Source: Candidatus Sulfotelmatobacter sp.
Lineage (GTDB): Bacteria; Acidobacteriota; Terriglobia; Terriglobales; Acidobacteriaceae
Assembly (NCBI GenBank): GCA_030041475.1
Contig: JASHNU010000102.1
Location: 1-60,780 of the forward strand
Reading direction: 5' to 3'
Length of the DNA: 60,780 nucleotides
Positions within the stretch are counted from its first letter, which is position 1. Each line of letters begins with the position of its first letter. The notes under the pieces were generated by a model that was not told where the DNA came from, searched no databases, and saw only the letters and a list, made by a program, of their open reading frames with translations. Below are positions 26,421-35,719 of this stretch, piece by piece. A program made the position numbers and the translations under genes.

Positions 26421-26583
26421 GTCGGTGGCCGCGCCGGCAGTTTGTTCGCCCAAACAAAATCTGCCCCAAGACGTCACAAGCCCGGCCGCACCTACCCACC
26501 TTCCGCGCTTGACCCCCGACTTCCTGCTGGCGTAATCTCGCGCAGAAAATTGCGGGGCGTGCTGCCCCATTGGAGGTTTCCTG

Positions 26584-27141
26584 ATGGATTTCCTTCTGGC
26601 TCTGTGGCTTCCCATCGTGCTGTCAGCTGTGATCGTTCTCGTCGCCAGTTCCATCATGCACATGGCGCTGAAATATCACCACAGCGATTACAAACCGCTG
26701 CCTGACGAGGATCGAGCGCTGGGCGCGTTGCGCAGTGCGGGCGTACATCGCGGCCTTTACATCTTTCCGTTCGCCACACATCAGACCATGAAGTCGCCGG
26801 AGATGCAGGACAAATACCGGCAGGGACCGGTGGGAATGCTGACGGTATTTCCGAGCGGGCCGCCCGCGATCCCGAAATTCATGGCCATGTGGTTTGTCTA
26901 CTGCCTGATCATCGGATTCTTTGTCGCGTATCTTGCGTGGCACACTATCGCCCCGGGTTCAAACTATCTCGTCGTATTTCGGGTAGTGGGCACGGCGGCT
27001 TTTCTCGGCTACGGCCTGGGAAGCATCAGCAACGGAATCTGGAAGGGCCAGCCGTGGAGCATGGTGACGAAAGAAGTGATCGATGGGTTGATCTATGGGA
27101 TGCTCACGGCCGGCACATTCGGTTGGCTGTGGCCGAAGTGA
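26584..27141 (+). CDS. Integral membrane protein of unknown function
   Basis: 185 residues; GGAGG seven bases before the ATG. Four membrane segments: N-terminal 'WLPIVLSAVIVLVASSIM', then a polar loop with 'HHSDYKPLPDEDRALGAL' and 'GLYIFPFATHQTMKSPEMQ', a helix at 'MAMWFVYCLIIGFFVAYLA', 'YLVVFRVVGTAAFLGYGLG', and 'IDGLIYGMLTAGTFGWLW'. The conserved look of the loops suggests a genuine family often seen in soil bacteria, but I cannot name it. Confidence 0.75.
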   Translation: MDFLLALWLPIVLSAVIVLVASSIMHMALKYHHSDYKPLPDEDRALGALRSAGVHRGLYIFPFATHQTMKSPEMQDKYRQGPVGMLTVFPSGPPAIPKFMAMWFVYCLIIGFFVAYLAWHTIAPGSNYLVVFRVVGTAAFLGYGLGSISNGIWKGQPWSMVTKEVIDGLIYGMLTAGTFGWLWPK

Positions 27142-27248
27142 CGCTGACCCGCTTAACGACTGGCGCTGAAGTAGGAACTCCCACTCAAGCCAAAGCCGGG
27201 ACTGAGTGGGCCGCTACCGCACTATTTTTCTGACTCTTCGCGGGGCTC

Positions 27249-30200
27249 TCAGTGAGCCGGCACGGCCTCGTCCACGGTGCGACCCGGCGGGGGGACGACC
27301 ACGGTCGACAAGCTGCCCTCCGCGGCGAGCTTCTGGAAGTCAGGGAGATCGCGACGCTGCAGGTCTTCCCACTTCGCGAACAGCTCTGCGGTCTGCCGTT
27401 TCAGCTTCTCGAATTCCCGTTGCTCGGCCTCCGTGGGCGCAGAATCGGCCGTGCCGGTATCCATCGCCAGATAAGCCAGCCGGCCGTCCAGCTGCGGAGG
27501 ATAGGCGAGCGAATCCTCATTCGCGCTGATGTCGAGGTTGATCAGGCCATCGCGCACGGCGACCAGCTTCTTCTCCAGATTGTCGGCCGCCGACGTGATA
27601 TTTTTCGCGCTGGTGTTTTCCGGCAGGCGCCGCTTCAGGCCGGCCAGTTGCGAACGCACGTCCTGAATCTGATTTACCGTGTCGTAGACGCGGCTCAGCT
27701 CTTCACGAACTCCGAGCAACATGGCGAGTTGCTGCTCCAGATCGGCCTGGCTGACATGAACGCGCGCATCAAGCTTCAGATCAAACGCCGCAGTCTGGGT
27801 CTGACTGCCCACGGTCAGTCGGACCTGATAATGTCCGGGAACTGCCACCGGCCCGCGCGCTCCCCCACCGTACTCCCACAAATAGTAGCCGGGCACGCGG
27901 TGCGCCTCTTCGTAGCGCAGATCCCACACAAAGCGATTTAAACCGGCTTCAGGCTTGATCTGCTTTTCCGGTTTCTTGTCGTCGGGAAGAAGCGGCTCCT
28001 CGAGTGAAACGTATTCGGCGCTCGAATATTTGCGAATGACTTTGCCGGAGCCGTCGAGGATTTCGATCTTCGTTTCCGTGTCGGCCTTCGGCGCGTCTTT
28101 CAGGTAGTAATAAATCACAGCGCCGACCGGCGGGTTCTGGCCGCGCAATTTTGAAGGATGGCGCTCTCCGCCTTCACCCGCCTGAATGCGATACGCTGTC
28201 GCGGGGGCGTACAGGAACGTGTCTTTCTGCGTGATGTCGTCGGTGTACTGCCGCAGTGGAGAGATGTCGTCCAATATCCAAAACGCCCGGCCGTGGGTTG
28301 CGACGACCAGGTCGTTGTCTTTGACCACGAGGTCGTGCACGGGCGTGGTCGGCAGATTGAGTTTCAGCGAGCGCCAGTTCGCGCCATCATTGAACGAAAC
28401 GAAGACTCCGTTTTCCGTTCCGGCAAAGAGCAGGCCGCGCTTCTTGGGATCTTCGCGTACTGCGCGCACAAAAGTGGTGTCTGGAATTCCCTGCCCCACC
28501 TTCGTCCAGGTCTTGCCGTAATCGGTGGTCTTGTAGATGTAGGGATGCAGGTCGTCGAACTGATGGCGATCGACCTCGACGTATGCGGTCCCTGCATCGA
28601 ACGGCGATGCCTCGATCAGGCTGATGCGGCTCCACTCCGGCAGGTCTTTCGGCGTGATGTTGGTCCACGTTTTGCCATCGTCTTGCGTGAGCTGGATCAG
28701 GCCGTCATCCGTGCCGACCCAGATGAGACCTTTGGTCAGCGGCGACTCCGCCAGCGCAAAAATCGTGTCGTAGTATTCCGTGCCGGAATCGTCAAGTGTG
28801 ATGTCGCCGCCGGAAACTTTCTGCTTGGCCTTGTCGTTGCGCGTCAGGTCAGGGCTGATGGCCTGCCAGTGTACGCCGCCATCGGTCGTTCTGAAGAGAC
28901 GTTCCCCGCCGTGATAGAGCGTGTTGGGATCGTGCGGCGAAATCATGATGGGCGCGGTCCACTGGAAGCGATGCTCGAGATTCGCGGCGCCCCAGGCGTC
29001 GGAAAGTTCCGGCACCTCGGTGATCGACTTCACCTGCCCAATGTGCCGGTCATAGCGCGTGATGTTTCCTTGATAGTCGCCGGCGTAAACGATGTTCGGA
29101 TCCCGCGGGTCGGGCGCGATGTAGCCGGCCTCGCCGCCGCCGACGTCGTACCAGTCGCTGCGGTCGATGGAGCCGTCGTCACTGCGGCTGATGATCGCGA
29201 CCGAGCCGCTATCCTGCTGCGAGCCATAGACGCGATACGGCGTGGCCGTGTCGGTGATGACGTGATAGAACTGCGCCGTCGGCTGATTGTCTTCGCGCGT
29301 CCAGCTCCTGCCGCCGTCGAGCGAGACCGTAACACCACCGTCGTTCGAGGCGATCATGCGCCGCGTGTCGAGAGGATCGATCCAGAGCCCGTGATTGTCG
29401 CCGTGCGGCAAGTGAACCTTGTTGAAGAGGTGGCCGCCGTCGGTTGACTTGTACGCCTCGACATTCATGATGTAGAGCACGTTTTCGTCGCGCGGATCGG
29501 CGATGATGTGCATGTAGTACCAGGGCCGCTGCCACAGGCTGTGGCTCGCGTTCACCACCTGCCAAGACTCGCCTCCGTCGTCAGAGCGATAGAGGCCGCC
29601 GTCCGGGTTGTGGGCCTCAATCAGCGCATAGACGCGATCGGAGTTCGCAGACACTACTACCCCGATTCGTCCATACGGTCCCTTAGGCAGGCCGTGCTCT
29701 TCGATCCGCTTCCAGGTGGTGCCACCATCGGCGGAGCGGTAGAGTCCGCTGCCGGGGCCGCCGTCTTCCAGGCTCCACGAAGTGCGCCGCGCCTGCCAGA
29801 GCGCACCAAACAGAATGTTGGGATTGTGCGGATCGAAGGCTACGTCGATGCCACCCGTGTTTTCGTCTTTGTAGAGAACTTTCTCCCAGGTCTTGCCGCC
29901 GTCGGTGGTGCGGAAGATGCCGCGCTCGGTGTTCGGGCCAAAGGGATGGCCCAGAGCGGCGACGAACACAATGTCAGGATTCGTCGGATTGACGATCACT
30001 TTGCCGATGGCGCGGGAATCGCCGAGGCCCACGTTTTTCCAGGTCTTGCCGCCGTCCAGCGACTTGTACACGCCGTCGCCGTGAGAGATGTTGCCGCGAA
30101 TGCAGGCCTCGCCTGTGCCGACGTAAATCACGTTGGGATTCGAATTCGCCACCGCAATGCTGCCGATCGCGCCCGAGCCTTCCTTGTCGAAAATTGGCGC

Positions 30201-30563
30201 CCACGTCTGGGCGCCGTCGGTTGATTTCCAAACTCCGCCGCCGGTTGCGCCGAAGTAATACGTCGTGGGATCGCCGGGCACGCCGGCTGCGGTGAGCGAG
30301 CGGCCGCCGCGGAAGGGGCCAATCAGGCGGTAGTGCATACCCTTGAAGGGCTTGTCTTCGGGCTTGGAAGATTCGGAATCTGCGGGTTTGCTGTCAGAGG
30401 ATGTAGCCTGCGACGAGGGGGCCGGCTGTGACTGCTTGTTTACCTTGGACGATTTCTCCGGTTTGGTTTGCGCTGATGCGAAGGGGGCAATGCAGAACGC
30501 GAGCGCGGTAATCACAAGCAGGCGGACAGCCTTAAGAACAGGAGAAAAGCGATGCGGGCCCAT
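27249..30563 (-). CDS. Secreted VPS10/sortilin-like BNR beta-propeller protein
   Basis: 1104 residues from the ATG at 30563 (GGAG eight bases upstream), which exposes a signal peptide ('VRLLVITALAFCIAPFASA'). After a Lys/Ser-rich linker the protein is a long array of Asp-box blades: 'GVWKSTDGAQTWAPIFDK', 'YKSLDGGKTWKNVGLGDS', 'FRTTDGGKTWEKVLYKD', 'LYRSADGGTTWKRIEEHG', and several more, forming probably two seven-bladed propellers up to ~residue 770. A C-terminal part (~800-1104) includes 'NRFVWDLRYEEAHRVPGY' and a coiled-coil region. Similar proteins are annotated 'glycosyl hydrolase' but the sialidase active site is not evident; a sorting or binding role is as likely. Confidence 0.88.
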   Translation of the reverse strand: MGPHRFSPVLKAVRLLVITALAFCIAPFASAQTKPEKSSKVNKQSQPAPSSQATSSDSKPADSESSKPEDKPFKGMHYRLIGPFRGGRSLTAAGVPGDPTTYYFGATGGGVWKSTDGAQTWAPIFDKEGSGAIGSIAVANSNPNVIYVGTGEACIRGNISHGDGVYKSLDGGKTWKNVGLGDSRAIGKVIVNPTNPDIVFVAALGHPFGPNTERGIFRTTDGGKTWEKVLYKDENTGGIDVAFDPHNPNILFGALWQARRTSWSLEDGGPGSGLYRSADGGTTWKRIEEHGLPKGPYGRIGVVVSANSDRVYALIEAHNPDGGLYRSDDGGESWQVVNASHSLWQRPWYYMHIIADPRDENVLYIMNVEAYKSTDGGHLFNKVHLPHGDNHGLWIDPLDTRRMIASNDGGVTVSLDGGRSWTREDNQPTAQFYHVITDTATPYRVYGSQQDSGSVAIISRSDDGSIDRSDWYDVGGGEAGYIAPDPRDPNIVYAGDYQGNITRYDRHIGQVKSITEVPELSDAWGAANLEHRFQWTAPIMISPHDPNTLYHGGERLFRTTDGGVHWQAISPDLTRNDKAKQKVSGGDITLDDSGTEYYDTIFALAESPLTKGLIWVGTDDGLIQLTQDDGKTWTNITPKDLPEWSRISLIEASPFDAGTAYVEVDRHQFDDLHPYIYKTTDYGKTWTKVGQGIPDTTFVRAVREDPKKRGLLFAGTENGVFVSFNDGANWRSLKLNLPTTPVHDLVVKDNDLVVATHGRAFWILDDISPLRQYTDDITQKDTFLYAPATAYRIQAGEGGERHPSKLRGQNPPVGAVIYYYLKDAPKADTETKIEILDGSGKVIRKYSSAEYVSLEEPLLPDDKKPEKQIKPEAGLNRFVWDLRYEEAHRVPGYYLWEYGGGARGPVAVPGHYQVRLTVGSQTQTAAFDLKLDARVHVSQADLEQQLAMLLGVREELSRVYDTVNQIQDVRSQLAGLKRRLPENTSAKNITSAADNLEKKLVAVRDGLINLDISANEDSLAYPPQLDGRLAYLAMDTGTADSAPTEAEQREFEKLKRQTAELFAKWEDLQRRDLPDFQKLAAEGSLSTVVVPPPGRTVDEAVPAH

Positions 30564-30655
30564 GGTGAGATCTCCGGGGGAAGAATGTGGACGAATCACC
30601 TATGGTAATCCGCGCGGAAGAATGCTGCAAAGGGTGGCTGGTTGTCGGTAGTGCC

Positions 30656-31220
30656 CTAATTTGGCGACGTCTGCATCGCGCGGCGGTGCTGAGTCAGGGA
30701 GTAGTCGATCTGTTTGTTGAAATCCGCCTCAAGTTGCTTACCGATGGGCTGCTTGCTCCATTGCCATCTATCTGCGTAAATGCCTTCAAATCTGAACATC
30801 CGTCTGCCCGGTATCAAACAATACCTGTAGTCGATCCCGATCACCATGTTGGCCTTTCCTAGGCTTCCCGTTGGAGAAGTGAGGAACAATGGTGGCCGTC
30901 CCTCCCTGGCCCAAATCGAAGTCATCAAAAAGGCGATCATTCGTCGAGCCGTTTGTAACAACAGTGCCGTCGAATTCAACCCGTGGAAATATCACGGTCA
31001 CATAATCGATGTGAATGCCTATATAGCCCGTGTTGGTGATTTCGAAAGGAGCGAAAAATGGCTCGCCTGATATCAATTGGTCTAACGGAGATACGCTTAA
31101 TTGGGGTTGCAACGTTATTACTCCCAATGCTCCCACTGCCGTTAGTACTAATCCAAGAACGGTTGGTATCGTCCAAACACTCGTTTTCTTTTTGGGGCGT
31201 TTTCCTTTGGCGCGTTTCAT
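30656..31220 (-). pseudogene. Membrane-anchored protein of unknown function, frameshifted
   Basis: The first 120 residues read from the ATG at 31220 (AAGG seven bases upstream): a Lys/Arg-rich start, a TM helix ('TIPTVLGLVLTAVGALGVI') and a beta-rich part 'FEITNTGYIGIHIDYVTVI' ... 'IVPHFSNGKPRK'. The same frame then degenerates. In the next frame the sequence continues smoothly as 'ANMVIGIDYRYCLIPGR' and 'FEGIYADRWQWSKQPIG' to the stop at 30656. One extra base, probably in the AAA run around 30851-30862, explains the break; correcting it gives 187 aa. Indel error or decay cannot be separated from sequence alone. No family recognised. Confidence 0.6.
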
Positions 31221-31268
31221 AGATCGCCCTTCAAATTAGGACACTACCAGGTTGTCAGTGCGTCAGGA

Positions 31269-32147
31269 TCACGCCTTGCCCAGCAGAATCTTCTTTGCGG
31301 CTTCGAGTTCCTTGCGCTCCGCTGCAGACACGGTTGGATAGGCAAGGCCGAGAGAGTCCAGCGTGTCAACTACTACGGCCGAAACCACGAGGCGGGTGAA
31401 CCACTTGTTGTCGGCAGGCACGACGTACCACGGAGAGTGCGCAGTCGAGGTGTTGCGGATCATGTCTTCGTAGGCGGACTGATAATCGTCCCAGTACTTG
31501 CGCTCGTGAATGTCCGACTCGGAAAATTTCCAGTTTTTCCCCGGTTCCTCCAGCCGCGCCAGAAAACGCTTCTTCTGCTCCTTCCTGGAAAGGTGCAGGA
31601 AGAACTTGCGGATCACCGTCCCGTTGCGGGCCATGTGCCGCTCGAAGGAACGGATGTCTTCGAAGCGCTCCTCCCAGATGTTCTTGCCGACAAGCGGGGC
31701 AGGGATCTTCTCGCTCTCCAGAATTTCCGGATGCACGCGCGCGATCAGGACTTCCTCGTAGTAAGCCCGATTGAAGATGCCGATGTGACCGCGCTCCGGC
31801 AGGCAGCGCGTGGTGCGCCACAGGAAATCGTGTTGCAGTTCCAGATCCGAAGGCGTCTTGAAGGAATACACCTGGCAACCCTGGGGATTCACTCCCGACA
31901 TCACGTGCTTGATTACGCCGTCTTTGCCAGCGGCGTCCATGGCCTGGAAAATCAGCAGCAGGGCCCAGCGGTCCTGGGCGTAGAGCTTGTCCTGCAGCTC
32001 AGCCATCCGCAGGATGTCTTGTTGCAGGGCCTGCTCTGCGTGCTCTTTCGAACGCCAATGGCCAGTGTCGGCGGGATCGAAGTCTCTCAGGCGGAAATGC
32101 CTGCCACTATCGAGGCGGTAAATCTTGGCGAGCTTCCCAGTTTTCAT
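31269..32147 (-). CDS. Polyphosphate kinase 2 family protein (polyphosphate:nucleotide phosphotransferase)
   Basis: 292 residues, single PPK2 domain. It carries the Walker A 'FQAMDAAGKDGVIKH' (K75, D76), 'GVNPQGCQVYSFKTPS', the lid 'RTTRCLPERGHIGIFNRAYY', and 'KNTSTAHSPWYVV..DNKW'-like C-terminal 'TSTAHSPWYVVPADNKWFT'. The enzyme moves phosphate between polyphosphate and nucleotides in the cytoplasm. The single-domain, 290-aa form with a 'RL/RLRDFDP.DT' start fits the class that phosphorylates AMP/ADP (class III-like), though class needs testing. It lies 45 bp after the persulfide dioxygenase gene on the same strand, probably co-transcribed. Confidence 0.93.
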   Translation of the reverse strand: MKTGKLAKIYRLDSGRHFRLRDFDPADTGHWRSKEHAEQALQQDILRMAELQDKLYAQDRWALLLIFQAMDAAGKDGVIKHVMSGVNPQGCQVYSFKTPSDLELQHDFLWRTTRCLPERGHIGIFNRAYYEEVLIARVHPEILESEKIPAPLVGKNIWEERFEDIRSFERHMARNGTVIRKFFLHLSRKEQKKRFLARLEEPGKNWKFSESDIHERKYWDDYQSAYEDMIRNTSTAHSPWYVVPADNKWFTRLVVSAVVVDTLDSLGLAYPTVSAAERKELEAAKKILLGKA

Positions 32148-32192
32148 CGTTCAATTGATTACCGGTTGGCGCAAACGCAGGACTGGCTGCGA

Positions 32193-33584
32193 TTACACTC
32201 CAACCAGCTTTGCGGTGACCACGGGCAATTTTGCCTGCTGCCAGGCGTCGAATCCACCAGTCACGTTGATCACATTCCGGAATCCGGCCCGCTGCAGCAG
32301 GCTTGAAGCAATCATGCTGCGGTATCCGCCCTTGCAGTGAACGGCGATGGCCGCGCCATGATCCAACTCTGGCGGAGAGACTTTGAAATTGTCGAGCGGC
32401 CACCAGCTCGCGCCCTCAATGTGGCCGGCTTCCCACTCGGGCGCGCGCCTCACATCGAGCACCTGGATCCCGTTTGACCGCAATCGATTTTCCAGTTCGT
32501 TCACCGTCATCTGCGGTATCGCCGCGACGCGCAACCCGGCCTGCTTCCACGCAGCAACGCTGCCTTGCAAATATCCGTCCAGGCCTTCGATGCCGACGCG
32601 CGCCAGACGTACCCGGGCTTCTTCAATTTGCGCATCGGAGGCCGCGATCAGAACAGGATGAGCCGATAATCCCAGCACCGTTCCGGCCCACGACGCGAAC
32701 TGCCCTGATAGCGCGATGTTCACCGAGCCGGGCACATGGCCGGCGGCGAATTCATCGCCCGGACGTACGTCGAGGGCAAACTCGCCGTTGTCGAGCATCG
32801 TCTTCAACTCTCGCGGCGCGATCGCACGCAGCGGCGGCAAGTCTGACAAGGCGGGAGCGCCCGTGCGGTTAATTTCAGCGTCCTTCGCAAAATAATCCGG
32901 GCGCGCCGGCAGGTTGCTGGTCACCTGACGAATGAACTCTTCCCTGCTCTTAATTTGCAGGGCGTAGTTCGTCAGCCGCTCCGTGCCAATCGTCGACGAC
33001 CGCTCGGCTCGCATATTTTTTCCGCACAGCGATCCCGCTCCGTGCGCCGGATAAACCAGCACGGTGTCGGCGAGCGTCATCAGCTTGGTGTGCAGGCTGT
33101 CGTAGAGCAGGCCGGCGAGTTGCGCGGGCGTGTGCCTGGGAGAGAGATCGGGACGGCCAACATCGCCGATGAAAAGCGTATCGCCGGTCAGAACGGCCCA
33201 CGGCATCGGGGATTTCTCTATGTCAGTTATGACCAGGCAAATACTTTCCGGCGTATGCCCCGGAGTCTCCAGCACGCGGATCGAGGCGCTCCCGAACTTC
33301 AATTCGAAACCGTCGCGCACGGGCACGTGAGGAAACGTCGCCCCAGCTTGCGCTCCCATGTAAATCGTGGCGCCGGTGCGGGCCGCGAGTTCCCTGTGTC
33401 CTGAGACGAAATCCGCGTGAAGATGCGTCTCAAAAATATGCTGGATGGTGACCCCGTGCTCTGCCGCCGCCTTCACGTACAGGTCCACATCACGCTGCGG
33501 ATCGACCACCACGGCTTCGCCTTCGGAGGCGAGCAGGTAAGAAGCATGTGCGAGGCATCCCAGATAAAACTGTTCGAAGTACAT
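32193..33584 (-). CDS. Persulfide dioxygenase-rhodanese fusion (CstB-like)
   Basis: 463 residues. Residues 1-~240 form a metallo-beta-lactamase domain of the persulfide dioxygenase type: 'ETHLHADFVSGH' (H54, H56, D58, H63), H110 in 'TPGHTPES', D135 in 'LTGDTLFIGDVGRPDL' and H181. Two rhodanese domains follow. The first (~255-350) has Ala where the cysteine should be ('PVLIAASDAQ'), so it is inactive; the second (~360-463) has C417 in 'VHCKGGYRS'. This MBL / pseudo-rhodanese / rhodanese order is that of CstB, which oxidises persulfides and makes thiosulfate during sulfide detoxification. No sulfide:quinone reductase or CstR-type regulator is next to it. Confidence 0.93.
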   Translation of the reverse strand: MYFEQFYLGCLAHASYLLASEGEAVVVDPQRDVDLYVKAAAEHGVTIQHIFETHLHADFVSGHRELAARTGATIYMGAQAGATFPHVPVRDGFELKFGSASIRVLETPGHTPESICLVITDIEKSPMPWAVLTGDTLFIGDVGRPDLSPRHTPAQLAGLLYDSLHTKLMTLADTVLVYPAHGAGSLCGKNMRAERSSTIGTERLTNYALQIKSREEFIRQVTSNLPARPDYFAKDAEINRTGAPALSDLPPLRAIAPRELKTMLDNGEFALDVRPGDEFAAGHVPGSVNIALSGQFASWAGTVLGLSAHPVLIAASDAQIEEARVRLARVGIEGLDGYLQGSVAAWKQAGLRVAAIPQMTVNELENRLRSNGIQVLDVRRAPEWEAGHIEGASWWPLDNFKVSPPELDHGAAIAVHCKGGYRSMIASSLLQRAGFRNVINVTGGFDAWQQAKLPVVTAKLVGV

Positions 33585-33751
33585 GAGTTGTCCTCAATGG
33601 CAGAAGCCGAATCGCAAAACCCGACGGTTGAAAAATTGCCCCCGAAAACCTGGAACCATGGGAGAGATCTGCCTGCTCCAGATGCTAGAACAAGACGCAT
33701 GCTAGAACAATCCGGCCGGGAAGGCCATTTGTTTTGAGGGGAGGGGGAGGG

Positions 33752-34030
33752 CTACGCGGGCAGGGGAGTAATGAATTCCAGGCCGAAGCAAAATCCGTTG
33801 CGCGAGCGGACGATGGCCGGCAGGCGCGAATGAATCGGCATGTCGAACTCAACTTCCAGCAGGTCGCCGGGATTCAGCAGAATGCCTGCGTACAACACCA
33901 TGCCCCCTTCGCTGAGCTCAGTACCGCGGCCCATGACTACGGTGGTCGAGAAGCCCTTCGAGGTCACGACCTTGACGGGCATATCCACTGGCAGACGGTT
34001 CCAGCGACGCGTGTTTGGGGGACTTCCCAT
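33752..34030 (-). CDS. PilZ-domain protein
   Basis: 92 residues from the ATG at 34030; the frame is open to 34138 and the only good ribosome-like site (GAGG) is 12 bases away, so the start is uncertain. The PilZ signature is present: R-x-x-x-R in 'RRWNRLPVDMPV' and the D/N-x-S-x-x-G equivalent 'ELSEGGMVLY', followed by the beta-barrel strands 'LLEVEFDMPIHS' and 'FCFGLEFITPLP'. PilZ domains bind cyclic di-GMP. Here the second motif has Glu in place of the usual Asp/Asn, which may weaken binding. Confidence 0.78.
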   Translation of the reverse strand: MGSPPNTRRWNRLPVDMPVKVVTSKGFSTTVVMGRGTELSEGGMVLYAGILLNPGDLLEVEFDMPIHSRLPAIVRSRNGFCFGLEFITPLPA

Positions 34031-34194
34031 GCTGGTAATGATTACCTCAGCGGCGCGGCGCTTCAAATTACCAAGGGGAAGTAGAACTCCGAGCAAGAGG
34101 ACAGCGTGGGGCGAGGCTAGGAGCACACCTGCAGGCAAGGTAACAATCTATTTTCAATCTGTTAGGGACAGCCACTGAAACTACGCTTTTCACC

Positions 34195-35628
34195 TTATCG
34201 AATGGGCAGAATCAGCGAAAAAACCGACCCGTGTCCCAGTTGGCTGGTCAGCGCGATTTTGCCGCCGTGCGCTTCGATGATGGCCTTGGAGATCGCGAGC
34301 CCCATGCCAGTGCCCTGCACGCGATAGCGCTGCTCCCGGCCACGATAGAACTTGTCAAAGATCAGCGCCTGCTCGAAGTCGTCGATGCCGGGGCCACGGT
34401 CGGCAACGCTGAATACAATCGATGCATCTTTCTTTTCCGCCGTGACCCGGATCGGTGTACCCGCCGACGAATACTTGCCGGCATTTTCCAGTAACTGGTT
34501 CAGCGCTTCTTTGATGCGATCGAGATCAAACCGGACCTGGGGCAGCTCGGCGGGTACGAGCACCTCCACAGGATGTCCCGCCACCTGCCGCTGTGATTCT
34601 TCAATCGCGCGGTCGATCGCCTCGCGGATTGGGTGCGGCTCCAGGTGAAGTTCGATCTGGCTGGCCTCGAGCTTCGCCATTTGCGCCGCTTCCTCGACCA
34701 GTTCGTTGAGCCGGTCGCTTTCCTCGTTGATGACGGTCAGCAATTCCTGCCTCTGCGCCGGTTCAAGGCCGCCAGACAGGAGGCTGGTGGCAGACGCCTT
34801 GATGGAAGTGAGCGGAGTGCGGAATTCGTGTGTCACGGAATCGAGGATGGCGGAGCGGAGTTTTTCGCCTTCCCGCGCTGCTTCGGAGCGGCCCAGATTT
34901 TCAACGGCCCCGGCGCGCTCGACGGCGACCGCGACGAGACTTCCGACAGCTTCGAGCGTCTGGCCGCTCAACTCGCCGCCGGCGACGCCAATGGCGCCCA
35001 CCGAGCGCAGTCCCATGCGCAGGGGCATGTAGCGGATGTGATTCTTCGCATCGACGATGGGTTCGCCACGCGCGGCGACGGCCCGCAACTGGTCGGCCTC
35101 GATCTGGCGAGTGTTGGGATCGGAACGATAAATATCCGTGCGGCCGGTTACCAGAATTGCGGCGGCTTCGCAACCAAAGGTTCGACATACATGTTGGGGC
35201 AACGTGTTGAGCAGACCCACGATGTTGTCGGACGCCAACAGTTGCTGGCTAAAAGAGTACAGGCGCTCTATGTCGTGGCGACGGCGAACAGCGTGCGCGG
35301 CTTCGCGCCGGGCGCGGTCCCCGAGATGACTTGCGACAAATCCCGTCGCCAGAAATGCCACCAGCGCCACCCAGTTCTGCGGGTCGGCAATGGTGAACGT
35401 GCCGATCGGAGGCAGGAAATAGTAGTCGAGAGCGGCGGCTGCCAGAACCGCGGTGTATATCGCGTAGGTGAGTCCCCAGTTGGCGGAAATGATCAGCACC
35501 GCCAGCAGAAAACTCAGTGCGACGGTTGTGCCATTGACATGCAGGTGACGGAAGGTCGCGATAATCGCGGCCACAACCGCGAGCGAACCCAGAAAGCGAA
35601 GAATGATTGGCTGCAATGCCCGTTGCAC
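34195..35628 (-). CDS. KdpD-like sensor histidine kinase, C-terminal half (DUF4118-GAF-HisKA-HATPase)
   Basis: 477 residues, beginning at a GTG. Four membrane helices (DUF4118, ~10-105, with 'AALDYYFLPPIGTFTIADP' typical of KdpD) are followed by a GAF domain (~125-240), the HisKA box 'ILDSVTHEFRTPLTSIKAS' with H267, N382 in the N box 'NQLLENAGKYSS', D410 in 'ADRGPGID' and a G2 loop 'GTGMGLAISKAI'. This is the part of KdpD after the sensor domain. The missing N-terminal half is encoded by the divergent gene at 35720, only 91 bp away. Partner of KdpE (36910). Confidence 0.92.
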   Translation of the reverse strand: MQRALQPIILRFLGSLAVVAAIIATFRHLHVNGTTVALSFLLAVLIISANWGLTYAIYTAVLAAAALDYYFLPPIGTFTIADPQNWVALVAFLATGFVASHLGDRARREAAHAVRRRHDIERLYSFSQQLLASDNIVGLLNTLPQHVCRTFGCEAAAILVTGRTDIYRSDPNTRQIEADQLRAVAARGEPIVDAKNHIRYMPLRMGLRSVGAIGVAGGELSGQTLEAVGSLVAVAVERAGAVENLGRSEAAREGEKLRSAILDSVTHEFRTPLTSIKASATSLLSGGLEPAQRQELLTVINEESDRLNELVEEAAQMAKLEASQIELHLEPHPIREAIDRAIEESQRQVAGHPVEVLVPAELPQVRFDLDRIKEALNQLLENAGKYSSAGTPIRVTAEKKDASIVFSVADRGPGIDDFEQALIFDKFYRGREQRYRVQGTGMGLAISKAIIEAHGGKIALTSQLGHGSVFSLILPIR

Positions 35629-35719
35629 GGACCATTGTAAACTGACAGCCTCGCCATGGCATCTTCAATGTCGAAGTGCCAATCGACAATTCTTGCGCGC
35701 TCAACGACAATAGGCACCG

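Noticed and set aside
28158-29447. 429-aa plus-strand frame opposite the VPS10-like gene
   Set aside because: It mirrors the Asp-box coding strand; the minus frame has clear repeated domains and a signal peptide.
33597-33737. 46-aa plus-strand frame divergent from the persulfide dioxygenase gene
   Set aside because: No ribosome site and no hydrophobic or helical pattern beyond chance; kept out without conservation data.
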